The notes under the pieces were generated by a model that saw only the letters and a list, made by a program, of their open reading frames with translations, had not been told where the DNA came from and did no database searches. Shown here in pieces: positions 8,275 to 16,869 of a DNA stretch of 64,000 bases. Position numbers and translations under genes: made by a program. Numbering within the stretch: position 1 is the stretch's first letter; the number at the start of each line of letters is the position of its first letter. Origin of the DNA: DAOUJW01 sp965218945 (lineage in GTDB: Bacteria; Chloroflexota; Dehalococcoidia; Lucifugimonadales; UBA2985); contig OZ244718.1 of NCBI GenBank assembly GCA_965218945.1, forward strand, positions 2,728,001-2,792,000, read 5' to 3'.

Positions 8275-9273
8275 GTGATAAATTGTACAGGCCCGGAATC
8301 TCCCATATCCCAACGCCGAGGCGACGCTTTAGAGCAATGGAGAGACACTGCATTGAGACGTATTGGGAATACCTTTAGACGCCCGTCGAACGTCGTCAAG
8401 GGCTTGATAGACAACGTGTTTTACCTCAGGCTCGGGTGGCGCACTATCCGGGAGATGTCGGACGACGACGCCACCCACATGGCGGCGGGCGTGGCCTACT
8501 ATGCCGTCTTCTCGCTGTTCCCACTGCTCATTGGCCTTATCGCCATCTTCAACCTGCTCCCCGCGTCGGAGACGCGACAGGAGCAGCTTACCGAGTTCGT
8601 TGCCGGATACCTTCCAGGCTCCGAGGATCTTCTGGACCGCAACGTCCGGATCGGCGGCGCCCTTGGCGTAATAGCGATATTCGGGCTGATCTGGTCGGGC
8701 AGCGCTATATTCGGGGCCGCGGCCAAGGTAGTCAACAGGGCTTGGGACGTCCAGAAAGACCGGCCCATATACATCAACAAGCCCAGGCAGATGGCGATGG
8801 CTCTGGCAGTCGGCCTGATGTTCCTGACCTCCCTTGGGGCGTCCGCCTTCGTGCGTATAGCCGGGGAGTACGCCAAGGCGGACCTGCCGGCGCCGGACTT
8901 CCTCGTGGACGTTGGCGGTCGGTTCATGCTCCAGGCCTTTGCCGCTGCGCTTACGTTGGCCACGTTCCTGATGATGTATAAGCTGCTGCCAAATACGAAG
9001 ACCTACTGGCAATACGTGTGGCCTGGCGCGCTGGTCGCCACCGTGCTGTTCGAGTTTTGCAAGGCGTCATTCCTGCTGTATCTTGAGCGATTCGGCGGCT
9101 TCAAGGACGTGTACGGCTCAGGTGGCGACATACTTGTACTGCTGCTCTGGGTCTACGTCAGCAGCCTGATACTGATACTGGGCGCGGAGCTTAGCTCCGA
9201 ATACGGACGACTGAAGGAGGGCAGGGAGCGTGGCACGGCCCTCGTCGCCGGGCCAGGGTCACGGAGGGGGTAG
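8275..9273 (+). CDS. YihY/BrkB family inner-membrane protein
   Basis: Integral membrane protein, up to 332 aa, with about six hydrophobic segments. The family hallmark DDDATHMAAGVAYYAVFSLFPLLIGL lies in the first third, followed by WSGSAIFGAAAKVVNRAWDV and a C-terminal LLLWVYVSSLILILGAELS. The family was once called ribonuclease BN; its function is unsettled. The start is uncertain: ATG8275 has no clear ribosome-binding site and a downstream start is possible because the first 40 residues are poorly conserved in type. It is divergent from mtnA, sharing a short promoter region. Confidence 0.88.
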   Translation: MINCTGPESPISQRRGDALEQWRDTALRRIGNTFRRPSNVVKGLIDNVFYLRLGWRTIREMSDDDATHMAAGVAYYAVFSLFPLLIGLIAIFNLLPASETRQEQLTEFVAGYLPGSEDLLDRNVRIGGALGVIAIFGLIWSGSAIFGAAAKVVNRAWDVQKDRPIYINKPRQMAMALAVGLMFLTSLGASAFVRIAGEYAKADLPAPDFLVDVGGRFMLQAFAAALTLATFLMMYKLLPNTKTYWQYVWPGALVATVLFEFCKASFLLYLERFGGFKDVYGSGGDILVLLLWVYVSSLILILGAELSSEYGRLKEGRERGTALVAGPGSRRG

Positions 9274-9322
9274 GGGAGGATGCGGTGCGATTTGGGCCAC
9301 AGGCTACTCATCTAAAGAGCAG

Positions 9323-9838
9323 TTATGGCTGTGCTCTCCAACCTGTATGGAAGTTGAGTTCTCTAATCAAGTCAAAGGTGTTGATACACGGAACTTGTAG
9401 ATCATCACATACATCAGGCAAGTGGCGATTTGCCCGACTCGTGCTTGATCTGGAACGTTCGGTTGTTACTACGCACCGATTCCGAAAATCAGCCAGGGCG
9501 TAGGCAATTAGGAACGGGTCTCGCCCCACTTTTTCGATCTCCTCATCAGTCAAATCTGGGGCGTAGCCCTGGTCAATAACTGCAGCCACCAACTCTGGAT
9601 TGACCTGCTCATCCAGCATCATCGTAACCCTTTGCGATCTTAGCCAATCGGCCAATTCATCAGGCCGCCTTGACGATGGTGAAACTATTTCCTCGTAAGT
9701 CTCTTCTGGAATCGTTATCAGTCCGAGTCTGCCCATTTCCAGGAGCCAGTTCCAGAACTCTGGCACGCGTTGGATGGGGTAGTAGTCTCTGTTGGCATCA
9801 ATTAGCACATTGGCGCCGAGGAGATAGAGCACATTCAC
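9323..9838 (-). CDS. PIN-like (DUF4411-type) toxin candidate with an altered active site
   Basis: A 171-aa protein starting at GTG9838, 3 bp after the stop of the Xre-ImmA gene, so the pair is co-translated. The N-terminus LYLLGANVLIDANRDYYP and the VPEFWNWLLEMG segment match the DUF4411 branch of PIN ribonucleases, where LLDAN is expected: the first catalytic Asp is Gly9 here (GGC for GAC, one base change). The later acidic segment (DEEIEKVGRDPFLIAYAL) is retained. As a family these are toxins of type II systems; this copy may be attenuated or inactive. Confidence 0.72.
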   Translation of the reverse strand: MNVLYLLGANVLIDANRDYYPIQRVPEFWNWLLEMGRLGLITIPEETYEEIVSPSSRRPDELADWLRSQRVTMMLDEQVNPELVAAVIDQGYAPDLTDEEIEKVGRDPFLIAYALADFRNRCVVTTERSRSSTSRANRHLPDVCDDLQVPCINTFDLIRELNFHTGWRAQP

Positions 9839-9841
9839 AAC

Positions 9842-11035
9842 CTAGGATGAGCGTATAACACCCAACAAGGGATTAACTTGCCCGGGTGCGACCCCGAGTA
9901 TTCGAGCAGCTTTAGATGTAGTCACCATCTCGGTTGCCATCATGTGTCGTACCAGATTGACCAAACGGCCGCCTAGCCGGTGGCGGCGCACCGTATAATA
10001 GTTGGGTCCTCCATCTTGCTCCTGTGCCATCGTCCGTGTACGCTCTCGGCTCTCAAGCCACGCCCGTCGAAAGACAGAACGAAGTCGGGCAAAGGAGTCC
10101 TGATCAATTAAGTTGGATCGATACGCCTTGTAGGCAACCATTGTGTGGCTAACCTTGAACTCGTTAGCGAAGGCGTTGATGCTCTCAGAGATGTCATTGA
10201 AATTGCTTCCATCAACCAGGGAGAGACTTTGCAATTCAGCGTCTGGTAGCAGAAACTCTCCTGCGATATCATCACAAAAGCGTTCTACCTCACTCTCTCC
10301 GTACTCTCCGCTTACACCAGTCTGACCCAGCATCAGATGGACAGTCTCGTGCAAGAGGGTAAATGACCATGCCGGTCTAGCGTCCTGGTCATTGATTACG
10401 ATAAAGGGCGCAATGTTGTCAGCTATGCAAAAACCACGAAATACAGCAGGCTCTATTGCGCTTAGGTAGTTGCCTAGATCGCCCTGAAGTAATACAAATG
10501 CGCCGGAGCCTTCCACTTTGCCTCGCATCACGTCAAAGGCGGCGGACTGGTTAGGCTGGGTCCGATATGTGTTGACATCAATACCCAACAAGGACTTGAG
10601 TGACCTGACGACCGCTTCTTGACCGTCCTCAATATGGTGAGAACCTATGAAAGGGAGTGCTTCAGCCTCATCTTCCTCCTCCAGAATGGCGAGCACCATG
10701 CTCTGTCGTGCTCGCATATCTCGCACAAGCGCGTCTAATAATCCCTCATTGCGAGGCAGATTATCTTGGGGTGTATTGCGGAAATCTGCACCCCTTTTCG
10801 ACTGCTGAGGCGGGCTGGACAAATAAAAGGTAAGCAGAGGACGACGATATTGCCCAGCCATTTTCACCAATTGATGCCTGGTGGGTTCTTTCTGGCCGTA
10901 CTCGATTTCTTGCAACTTCTCTTTGGCGGATGATCTGGTGCTGTCCCGGAGTCCTAACTTCCTGGCAGCCTCCTCTTTGGTCAGGCCAGCCGTCTCGCGG
11001 GCCCAAACTAGTATTTCGGGGTTGACCTTAGGCAT
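9842..11035 (-). CDS. Xre-family regulator fused to ImmA/IrrE metallopeptidase domain (antitoxin candidate)
   Basis: A 397-aa protein with an N-terminal helix-turn-helix (residues 9-60, LTKEEAARKLGLRDSTRSS...LQEIEYGQKEPT) followed by an ImmA/IrrE-type domain with a zinc-binding HETVH (HExxH) in WSFTLLHETVHLMLG and a downstream FCDDIAGEFLLP carrying the third ligand region. This fusion is commonly found next to PIN toxins, as here. It would bind its own promoter and, in related systems, be controlled by or perform proteolysis. A C-terminal VTTSKAARILGVAPGQVNPLL segment looks like a second small helix-turn-helix. Toxin-antitoxin pairing is inferred from domain content and the 3-bp gap. Confidence 0.85.
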   Translation of the reverse strand: MPKVNPEILVWARETAGLTKEEAARKLGLRDSTRSSAKEKLQEIEYGQKEPTRHQLVKMAGQYRRPLLTFYLSSPPQQSKRGADFRNTPQDNLPRNEGLLDALVRDMRARQSMVLAILEEEDEAEALPFIGSHHIEDGQEAVVRSLKSLLGIDVNTYRTQPNQSAAFDVMRGKVEGSGAFVLLQGDLGNYLSAIEPAVFRGFCIADNIAPFIVINDQDARPAWSFTLLHETVHLMLGQTGVSGEYGESEVERFCDDIAGEFLLPDAELQSLSLVDGSNFNDISESINAFANEFKVSHTMVAYKAYRSNLIDQDSFARLRSVFRRAWLESRERTRTMAQEQDGGPNYYTVRRHRLGGRLVNLVRHMMATEMVTTSKAARILGVAPGQVNPLLGVIRSS

Positions 11036-11207
11036 CTTTCTCGACCTTACTTCTGCGCCTTCCTAACTGCGAGCCTGGGTGAGAGAATTATATACCGACT
11101 TGTGTCGACAGAGCGAGGTTAACTCAGAAGAAGACCACTCAGCCCCCACTCCCCAACCCTTGCTACAACCCATTGCCTCCGCTAAGATTGCCCTTGTGTC
11201 CGAATCA

Positions 11208-12140
11208 ATGCACCAGAACCCGCCAGCCCCGGCAATTGAGGTACGGGGGCTTCACAAGTCGTACGGCTCCGTGGAGGCCGTTCGCGGCATAGACCTGCGC
11301 GTGGCTAAGGGAGAGGTGTTCGCTCTACTGGGGCCAAACGGCGCGGGTAAGACCACCACCATCGAGATACTGGAGGGCTATCTCCAGAGGACGTCCGGTG
11401 CCGTCTCTGTCCTGGGTCGCGACCCGGGTCGGAACGACCGCAGCCTCAAGGAGCGCATTGGCATTGTGCTGCAGACCACTGGCGTGGAGCCGTACCTGAG
11501 CGTTGAGGAGACCATCAACCTATTCCGAGGCTACTACCCCCACCCCATGCCCTTGGAGGAGGTACTGAGAGCCACCGACCTGACGGCGCAGCGCAGGATC
11601 AAGGTCAGGCGCCTGTCCGGAGGCCAGCAGCGAAGGCTGGACGTTGCCATTGGGCTGTCAGGAGACCCGGAACTGCTGTTCCTGGACGAGCCCACCACCG
11701 GATTCGACCCCTCGGCGCGGCGAGATGCCTGGGAGATGGTCCGTAACCTGAAGTCCCTTGGCAAGACCGTGGTGCTAACCACCCACTACATGGACGAGGC
11801 GGAGCACCTGGCCGACCGCGTCGCAATTATTGTGCAGGGAAAGATTGTCGCCGAGGGCGCCCCGTCCGAGCTTTCGTACGAGGGCAAATCAACTTCCATC
11901 CGCTTCAGGTTGGACCGCAGTTCCGCTCCGTTGCCGGAGGGTCTGGATGCGGAACCCGCAGACGACGAAGGCAGGTACGTCATTGCAACTGACGCGCCGA
12001 CCGCAATCCTGCACCGGCTGACGGGCTGGGCAGTGGAGCAGGGGATCGAGCTGGAAGAGCTGTCGGTCTCCCGTCCGTCGTTGGAGGACCTGTTTGTGGA
12101 GATTGTCGGCTCTTCCGCACAGGGCGGCGGGGACGCATGA
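11208..12140 (+). CDS. ABC-2 exporter, ATP-binding subunit
   Basis: ATPase of a two-gene exporter. I start it at ATG11208 (MHQNPPAPAIEVRG), since the frame further upstream looks non-coding; the ribosome-binding site is weak. The nucleotide-binding domain is complete: Walker A GPNGAGKTT, Q-loop IVLQTTG, signature LSGGQQRR, Walker B LLFLDEPTTG, and the H-loop in TTHYMDEA. A 100-residue C-terminal extension is of the type found in daunorubicin/antibiotic exporters. Its stop overlaps the permease start (ATGA). Substrate is unknown. Confidence 0.93.
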   Translation: MHQNPPAPAIEVRGLHKSYGSVEAVRGIDLRVAKGEVFALLGPNGAGKTTTIEILEGYLQRTSGAVSVLGRDPGRNDRSLKERIGIVLQTTGVEPYLSVEETINLFRGYYPHPMPLEEVLRATDLTAQRRIKVRRLSGGQQRRLDVAIGLSGDPELLFLDEPTTGFDPSARRDAWEMVRNLKSLGKTVVLTTHYMDEAEHLADRVAIIVQGKIVAEGAPSELSYEGKSTSIRFRLDRSSAPLPEGLDAEPADDEGRYVIATDAPTAILHRLTGWAVEQGIELEELSVSRPSLEDLFVEIVGSSAQGGGDA

Positions 12141-12910
12141 ACTCCCTGGCGCTCGCCCTGCGGCAGGTCCGCTACGAGAACACCGCCTTCTGGCGCAATC
12201 CGGCCGCGGCGTTCTTCACCTTTGTGTTCCCTCTCATGTTCCTCGTAATATTCAACCTGGTCTTCGGCAACAGAGAGCTGGATGTCCCCGGAGGAAGTGT
12301 GAGCTCATCGACCTTCTACGTGCCGGGCATAACCGCGTTGTCGGTTACGAGCGCCTGCTACAACAACGTGGCTATGGGCATAGCCTTCTCCAGGGACGGC
12401 GGGCTGCTCAAGCGATTCCGAGGGACCCCGCTGCCAGCGTGGTCATACCTGTTCGGCAGGATAGTGCACTCCGTCCTGATGGCTCTCCTGCTGGTAGTGA
12501 TAGTGACCGGAGCCGGCGCGCTGCTCTACGATGTGGACTTGCCTACCAACACGCTGCCGGGGTTCTTCCTGGCGCTGGCGGTCGGCGCGGCTACCTTCTG
12601 CGCCCTTGGACTGGCGATCACGGCGATCATACCCAACGCGGATGCAGCGCCGGCCATCGTCAACGCGTCGATACTGCCCCTGCTCTTCATATCGGACGTG
12701 TTCATCCCGCTGCAGGACGCCCCGGCCTGGCTCACCACCTTCGCCGATGTCTTTCCAGTGAGGCACTTTGCCCAGTCGCTGCACACTACCTTCAACCCGT
12801 TCCAGACCGGAGCGGGGATCGAGTGGGACCACCTGCTTGTCATGTTCGGATGGATGATTGCCGGGCTGCTGGTAGGGATGCGGTTCTTCCGTTGGGAGCG
12901 TCGCCGTTAG
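12137..12910 (+). CDS. ABC-2 exporter, permease subunit
   Basis: A 257-aa membrane protein with about six transmembrane segments, starting with the NSLALALRQVRYENTAFWRNP amphipathic lead typical of ABC-2 permeases. The later LFISDVFIPLQDAPAWLTTFADVFPVRHFAQSL is the conserved ABC-2 loop before the last helix. It overlaps the ATPase gene by 4 bp, so both subunits are made together. Probable role: export of a drug, lipid or polymer. No terminator is obvious in the 112 bp before the convergent VLRF1 gene. Confidence 0.92.
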   Translation: MNSLALALRQVRYENTAFWRNPAAAFFTFVFPLMFLVIFNLVFGNRELDVPGGSVSSSTFYVPGITALSVTSACYNNVAMGIAFSRDGGLLKRFRGTPLPAWSYLFGRIVHSVLMALLLVVIVTGAGALLYDVDLPTNTLPGFFLALAVGAATFCALGLAITAIIPNADAAPAIVNASILPLLFISDVFIPLQDAPAWLTTFADVFPVRHFAQSLHTTFNPFQTGAGIEWDHLLVMFGWMIAGLLVGMRFFRWERRR

Positions 12911-13022
12911 CTAAGCCGAGGCCATATTGGCGTTGGGAACAGTGTATGCAGGGGCAATGCCGGCATCGGCCCTACTACCCGCTAACACGGTTTGACTGGT
13001 GTGCAACAAGTTACCTGGTCTT

Positions 13023-13799
13023 TCAGCCACCAGACCTGGTGTCGGCGATGACCCGGCTGGTATACATCAGACGGGGAAGCGACTTCAGAGCCTCCAGGTT
13101 CGGGTGGTCTACGTTCAGGAGGCGAGGCAGTCGTATGCTCTCCAGACGCTGCAAAAACTGGCAGCGTTTCTCAAACGCCAGCAGTGTAAGCCTGTCGCCG
13201 CCAAGCAGGAGGTGGTCTATCGCACCCTCGTAGGCCTCCACCTGCTCCTGTAGCGTCTGGGACGCTTTGTCCATGAGCGCCCGGGCCTGCTCCTCCCGCC
13301 GGCGCGCAAAGCGGCCCGATGAGCTGCCTCCCTTCTTGTGCCTTCCCTTGACGAAGCGTGACCCGACCTTGGACTGGGCAAGACGCTCGCCATCGAAGAC
13401 CCCAACGGCGTAGCCGCTGAGGCGCAGCAGCATGACCAGGGTAGTCCGTTGCTTGTCCAGAAGGCCGTGCAGGGGGTCGGTGTTCCAGCCCGGATGGGAA
13501 GAGGCCGCCTCCACGGGGAAGGGAGGGAGCACGGCCTGCAACTCCTCTGCGCTCCAGAAGAGGATGGCGCCGGTCCCGGACTCCCTTATCGCCGACGCAA
13601 GCTCTTCGTCCAGGGCAATCTCACCTGGCGGACCGAATCCTGCTGGCAGGCAGAGGGTGCGGCCGATTCTCGCCGGATCGTGCCAGCGCTCGGCCAGGCG
13701 GCGCAGCGCTCCTATGGATACGTCCTGATGCTCCAAGCCAGCCTCCGGCAAAGTAGTTGAGGGATAGTGAGTATCTCGCAGACCACGGCGCGGGAGCAC
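13023..13799 (-). CDS. VLRF1-type (acVLRF1) peptidyl-tRNA hydrolase / ribosome rescue factor
   Basis: A 258-aa protein resembling the bacterial acVLRF1 family, relatives of eukaryotic Vms1/ANKZF1, which release nascent chains from peptidyl-tRNA on split 60S subunits. The diagnostic block is SRFVKGRHKKGGSSSGRFARRREEQA near residues 151-175. In relatives as I recall them the loop reads like GGWSQQRFARRRE with a catalytic Gln; here both Gln positions appear to be Ser and Gly, so activity may be altered. The start is GTG13799, only 3 bp after the mutS2 stop, implying translational coupling. The MutS2 neighbour, a ribosome-collision factor, fits a shared role. Confidence 0.78.
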   Translation of the reverse strand: MLPRRGLRDTHYPSTTLPEAGLEHQDVSIGALRRLAERWHDPARIGRTLCLPAGFGPPGEIALDEELASAIRESGTGAILFWSAEELQAVLPPFPVEAASSHPGWNTDPLHGLLDKQRTTLVMLLRLSGYAVGVFDGERLAQSKVGSRFVKGRHKKGGSSSGRFARRREEQARALMDKASQTLQEQVEAYEGAIDHLLLGGDRLTLLAFEKRCQFLQRLESIRLPRLLNVDHPNLEALKSLPRLMYTSRVIADTRSGG

Positions 13800-13802
13800 T
13801 CC

Positions 13803-16190
13803 CTACGCCAGCTCCACCACGGTGGCTCCGTCGGTGCGGTTGCCTTCCTCGGAGGCGAAGGACCCTACCAGGACGTGCCCGGCGAGGTGCTGCCGCAATG
13901 CGTCTCTCAGCGCTCCAGTGCCCACTCCGTGCACCAGGCGCACCGACGGCAGACCCGCGAGGGCTGCCTTGTCCAGGAAGCGGTCCAGCCTGTCCAGCGC
14001 CTCTACAACCCGCACGCCGCGAAGGTCAAGATCGCGCTCTGCAGGCCCCTCCACGACAGGCCTCGATACGTATGCTCTGGTCTTGGGCAGTGGCGCGGCG
14101 GCCTCCGCTCTCTGCTCGATCTCATCCAGCGACACCCTGATTCTCATAGAGCCCAGCGCAACCTCCACGTCGGTTTCTTCTTCAGGCTCGGACAGCACCT
14201 CAAGGGGCTGGCTGATGCCGCGCACCCGCACCATGTCGCCGCGCTTCAGTTGCCTGGTCCACTGAAGACGCGCTCCGTCTCCCCTCCACACGGGCGACTG
14301 CAGCTCCCGCCTCACCCGCGAGACCTCCTGTCTCTGCTCGTGTAGCGTCGGCGCTGGCGCGGCCGCGGCAGGCCCGGGCGTCGGAAAGGTGCGCTCCGCC
14401 GCGCGCAGCCGTCGCCACACCTCCTCAACCCTCGACTGAAGCTCCCGACGGGCCTCCACTATCATCCTGTCCTTCTCATGATCCAGGTCTGCGAGCCTGG
14501 CTTCAAGCTCCTGACGGAGTTCCTGCGCCCGGTTCAGCTCCTCCTGGGCTTCCCTGTGCCTCTCCAGGGCTTGATGCCTCTCGCGCTGAAGGTCGTTCAG
14601 CAGACCCTCCGTCTGTCGAAAAGCGCCCGAAAGCATGGAGCGCGCGTCGTCGATGATTCCCTGGGGCATTCCCAGCCTGGTGGCGATGGTGAGGGCGTAG
14701 CTCCTCTCAGGAAGGCCCATATTGAGCCTGTAAGTGGGCGACAGGGTGTCAGGGTCAAGCTCCACACTGGCGTTGACCATCCCCGGGCTCTCCTGCACAA
14801 AGGCCGCAAGGTCGTGGTGATGGGAGGTGGCGACCGCCGGGATGCCTCGACGGTTCATCTCCATTAGAATGGCTTTCGCCAAAGCGGCGCCCTCCTCCGG
14901 GTCGGTGCTGGTCCCCAACTCATCTATGAGGACCATCGACCGGGGCGTGGCGTGGTTGAATACCCTGCTCAGGTTCTGCACGTGTGAGCTGAATGTGGAG
15001 AGGGAACGCTGGATGCTCTGTTGGTCGCCTATGTCCGCGTAGAAGCCGTCGACTACGCTGATGACGGCCTCCCTGGCCGGGACGTGCAGGCCCGCCTGGG
15101 CCATCGCCGTCAGCAGGCCGGTCATCTTCAGCGCAACGGTCTTACCTCCCGCGTTTGGGCCTGTGATGAGGATAATCGAAGAGTCGTCTCCCAGCTGAAT
15201 TGTGTTGGGGACCACCTCGCCGGCCAACAGCGGGTGACGGGCATCGGACAGCAGGATGTATGGCTTTTCTGAGTGCACCAGCGCGACGGGCGCGCCCCTG
15301 ACGGAGGCCGAGTAGCGGGCCTTGGCCATTGCCAGGTCTATCCGCGCGAGCATGTCCATTCCCAGCAGCAGGTCGTCCTTTCCGGCGCCCACCGCGCTCG
15401 AAAGCTCGCGCAGGACGCGCTCCTCCTCTCGCACGGCCGCGAGTCGCAGTTCCTGCCACTGGTTGCCCATAGATAGGGTTGGCAGAGGCTCCACGAACAG
15501 GGTTGCGCCGCTATCGGACACATCGTGGACTATGCCCTGGACGGTGTGGCGCATCTCGGCCTTCACCAGCAGCACCATTCTGCCCTGGCGCTGGGTTATC
15601 AGCGACTCCTGGAGGACGCCCCTGGCGTACAACCCGCGCATCATCCTCTGCAGGGAGGACTCCAGTGCGTTGAAGGTCTCCCGGGCGCGGGCGCGCATCG
15701 CCGCAAGCTGGGGCGACGCGCCGTCCAGCACTTCGCCGTCACGCCCGATGGCCCCGGACAGCTGCCGCTCGAGGTCGCGGAAGTCGGGGATTTGCCTGGC
15801 GAGATGGGATAGGATGCCAAGGTCGCTCTGGGAGCCCACGACCGAACGGGCGCTTCCGAGGGCACGGGTGGCGCTCCACACCTCCCGGAGGTCCGGCCCG
15901 GACAGCATCGCCCCCAGGGAGGCGCTCTCCACCGACAGGCGCACGTCCCTCGCGGCGCTGAACTCCACGTCCACACTTCGCTCAAGAAGCCGCACCGCCT
16001 CTGAGGTCTCGTGCTGCCGACGCTGCACATCCAAGTGAGTGTATGCAGGTTTCAGTGACAGGGCCAGCTCCCTGGCCATTTGGGACTGGGTGTGAGCCGC
16101 CAGGCGCTCTATGACCTGGGGGAACTCAAGAAGCTCCAGTGCTCTCTCACGGAGGTCACCCTCCGGGACGCTGTTTGTATCGGTGTCCAT
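13803..16190 (-). CDS. mutS2: Endonuclease MutS2 / ribosome-splitting ATPase
   Basis: A 795-aa MutS2: N-terminal clamp/lever region, ATPase domain with Walker A GPNAGGKTVALK, Walker B MVLIDELGTSTDPEEG and the TSHHHDLA switch, a long coiled coil (about residues 510-600, LQRERHQALERHREAQEELNRAQ), a KOW-like segment (LKRGDMVRVRG), and a C-terminal Smr domain (ERDLDLRGVRVVEALDRLD, then LVHGVGTGALRDALRQHL). MutS2 was first linked to recombination suppression; in Bacillus subtilis it splits collided ribosomes. It is the first gene of a pair with the VLRF1-type factor. Confidence 0.96.
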   Translation of the reverse strand: MDTDTNSVPEGDLRERALELLEFPQVIERLAAHTQSQMARELALSLKPAYTHLDVQRRQHETSEAVRLLERSVDVEFSAARDVRLSVESASLGAMLSGPDLREVWSATRALGSARSVVGSQSDLGILSHLARQIPDFRDLERQLSGAIGRDGEVLDGASPQLAAMRARARETFNALESSLQRMMRGLYARGVLQESLITQRQGRMVLLVKAEMRHTVQGIVHDVSDSGATLFVEPLPTLSMGNQWQELRLAAVREEERVLRELSSAVGAGKDDLLLGMDMLARIDLAMAKARYSASVRGAPVALVHSEKPYILLSDARHPLLAGEVVPNTIQLGDDSSIILITGPNAGGKTVALKMTGLLTAMAQAGLHVPAREAVISVVDGFYADIGDQQSIQRSLSTFSSHVQNLSRVFNHATPRSMVLIDELGTSTDPEEGAALAKAILMEMNRRGIPAVATSHHHDLAAFVQESPGMVNASVELDPDTLSPTYRLNMGLPERSYALTIATRLGMPQGIIDDARSMLSGAFRQTEGLLNDLQRERHQALERHREAQEELNRAQELRQELEARLADLDHEKDRMIVEARRELQSRVEEVWRRLRAAERTFPTPGPAAAAPAPTLHEQRQEVSRVRRELQSPVWRGDGARLQWTRQLKRGDMVRVRGISQPLEVLSEPEEETDVEVALGSMRIRVSLDEIEQRAEAAAPLPKTRAYVSRPVVEGPAERDLDLRGVRVVEALDRLDRFLDKAALAGLPSVRLVHGVGTGALRDALRQHLAGHVLVGSFASEEGNRTDGATVVELA

Positions 16191-16429
16191 GCGACCTTTG
16201 CTTGCGGGGATTTCTCCCTCAGCTTAGCAGTACAGGCCAGCCTGCGTCCAGAAAGAAGGACAAAGCCAACCGGTGTTTCCCCACCCATTTGGTTCGACAG
16301 GCTCACCATGAGCGGGGAAGGGAGGCCGGTTGCGTGACGCCGCTCGCCTCCATATCAAGTCCTGTCCCCGACTCCGGTCGGGGAACGGCACAGACTGACG
16401 GATCTCCCTTAGGAGCCTTCGGGATTGAA
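16191..16429. repeat. Intergenic repeat remnant upstream of mutS2
   Basis: Contains fragments such as ttcgacaggctcacc and tccccgactccggtcgggg related to the repeat block at 24880-24945 (there partly inverted). No gene is supported. Confidence 0.45.
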
Positions 16430-16810
16430 TCACAGTCTCTTGTGAGAGGAAAGTCCACTAATAGTTGTTGCCAGAATCAAAGACAAAGCGGCGGGAAGGA
16501 AAAAGGGGCCAATGCTCATGGTAATCGAGCAGGCAACGAGGAGGCCTATAGCCACAATCCAGGCAATCCTGTTCGCCTTGGCGGAGTGAGTTGCCATCCA
16601 CGTGTACAACGCGACTGATCCTGTCAACGTCAGAATCAGGGGTACAAGCAGAATCGGGAGCACTCCCAGCCCGTCAATGTCCAGTATGCTTTCTCCATAA
16701 CAAATCGGACACGTCGTCTGAATCGGTATGACAAGCCACACAATGCCGAGGATGGCGAGCATACCCGCTAATCCAGCTAACAGGAGCACGATGATGTTGC
16801 TAACTGTCAA
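16430..16810 (-). CDS. Small multi-pass membrane protein of unknown function
   Basis: A 126-aa protein with four hydrophobic segments (about residues 5-29, 46-70, 82-95 and 100-118). Between the first two lies TTCPICYGE, a CxxC pair that could bind a metal or form a disulfide, facing the same side as both loop ends. No family is recognised. It is followed on the same strand by an unlinked set of repeats and is 60 bp downstream of the alpha/beta hydrolase gene, so the two may be co-transcribed. Confidence 0.6.
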   Translation of the reverse strand: MTVSNIIVLLLAGLAGMLAILGIVWLVIPIQTTCPICYGESILDIDGLGVLPILLVPLILTLTGSVALYTWMATHSAKANRIAWIVAIGLLVACSITMSIGPFFLPAALSLILATTISGLSSHKRL

Positions 16811-16869
16811 TTGAAGACGCGCACACTGTATTGTGGTCGGAAAGAGGCGACGTCAGGCCATAATGACCG

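Noticed and set aside
13803..16190. mutS2 as mismatch-repair MutS
   Set aside because: No mismatch-recognition (Phe-x-Glu) domain at the N-terminus; the C-terminal Smr domain and coiled coil define MutS2.
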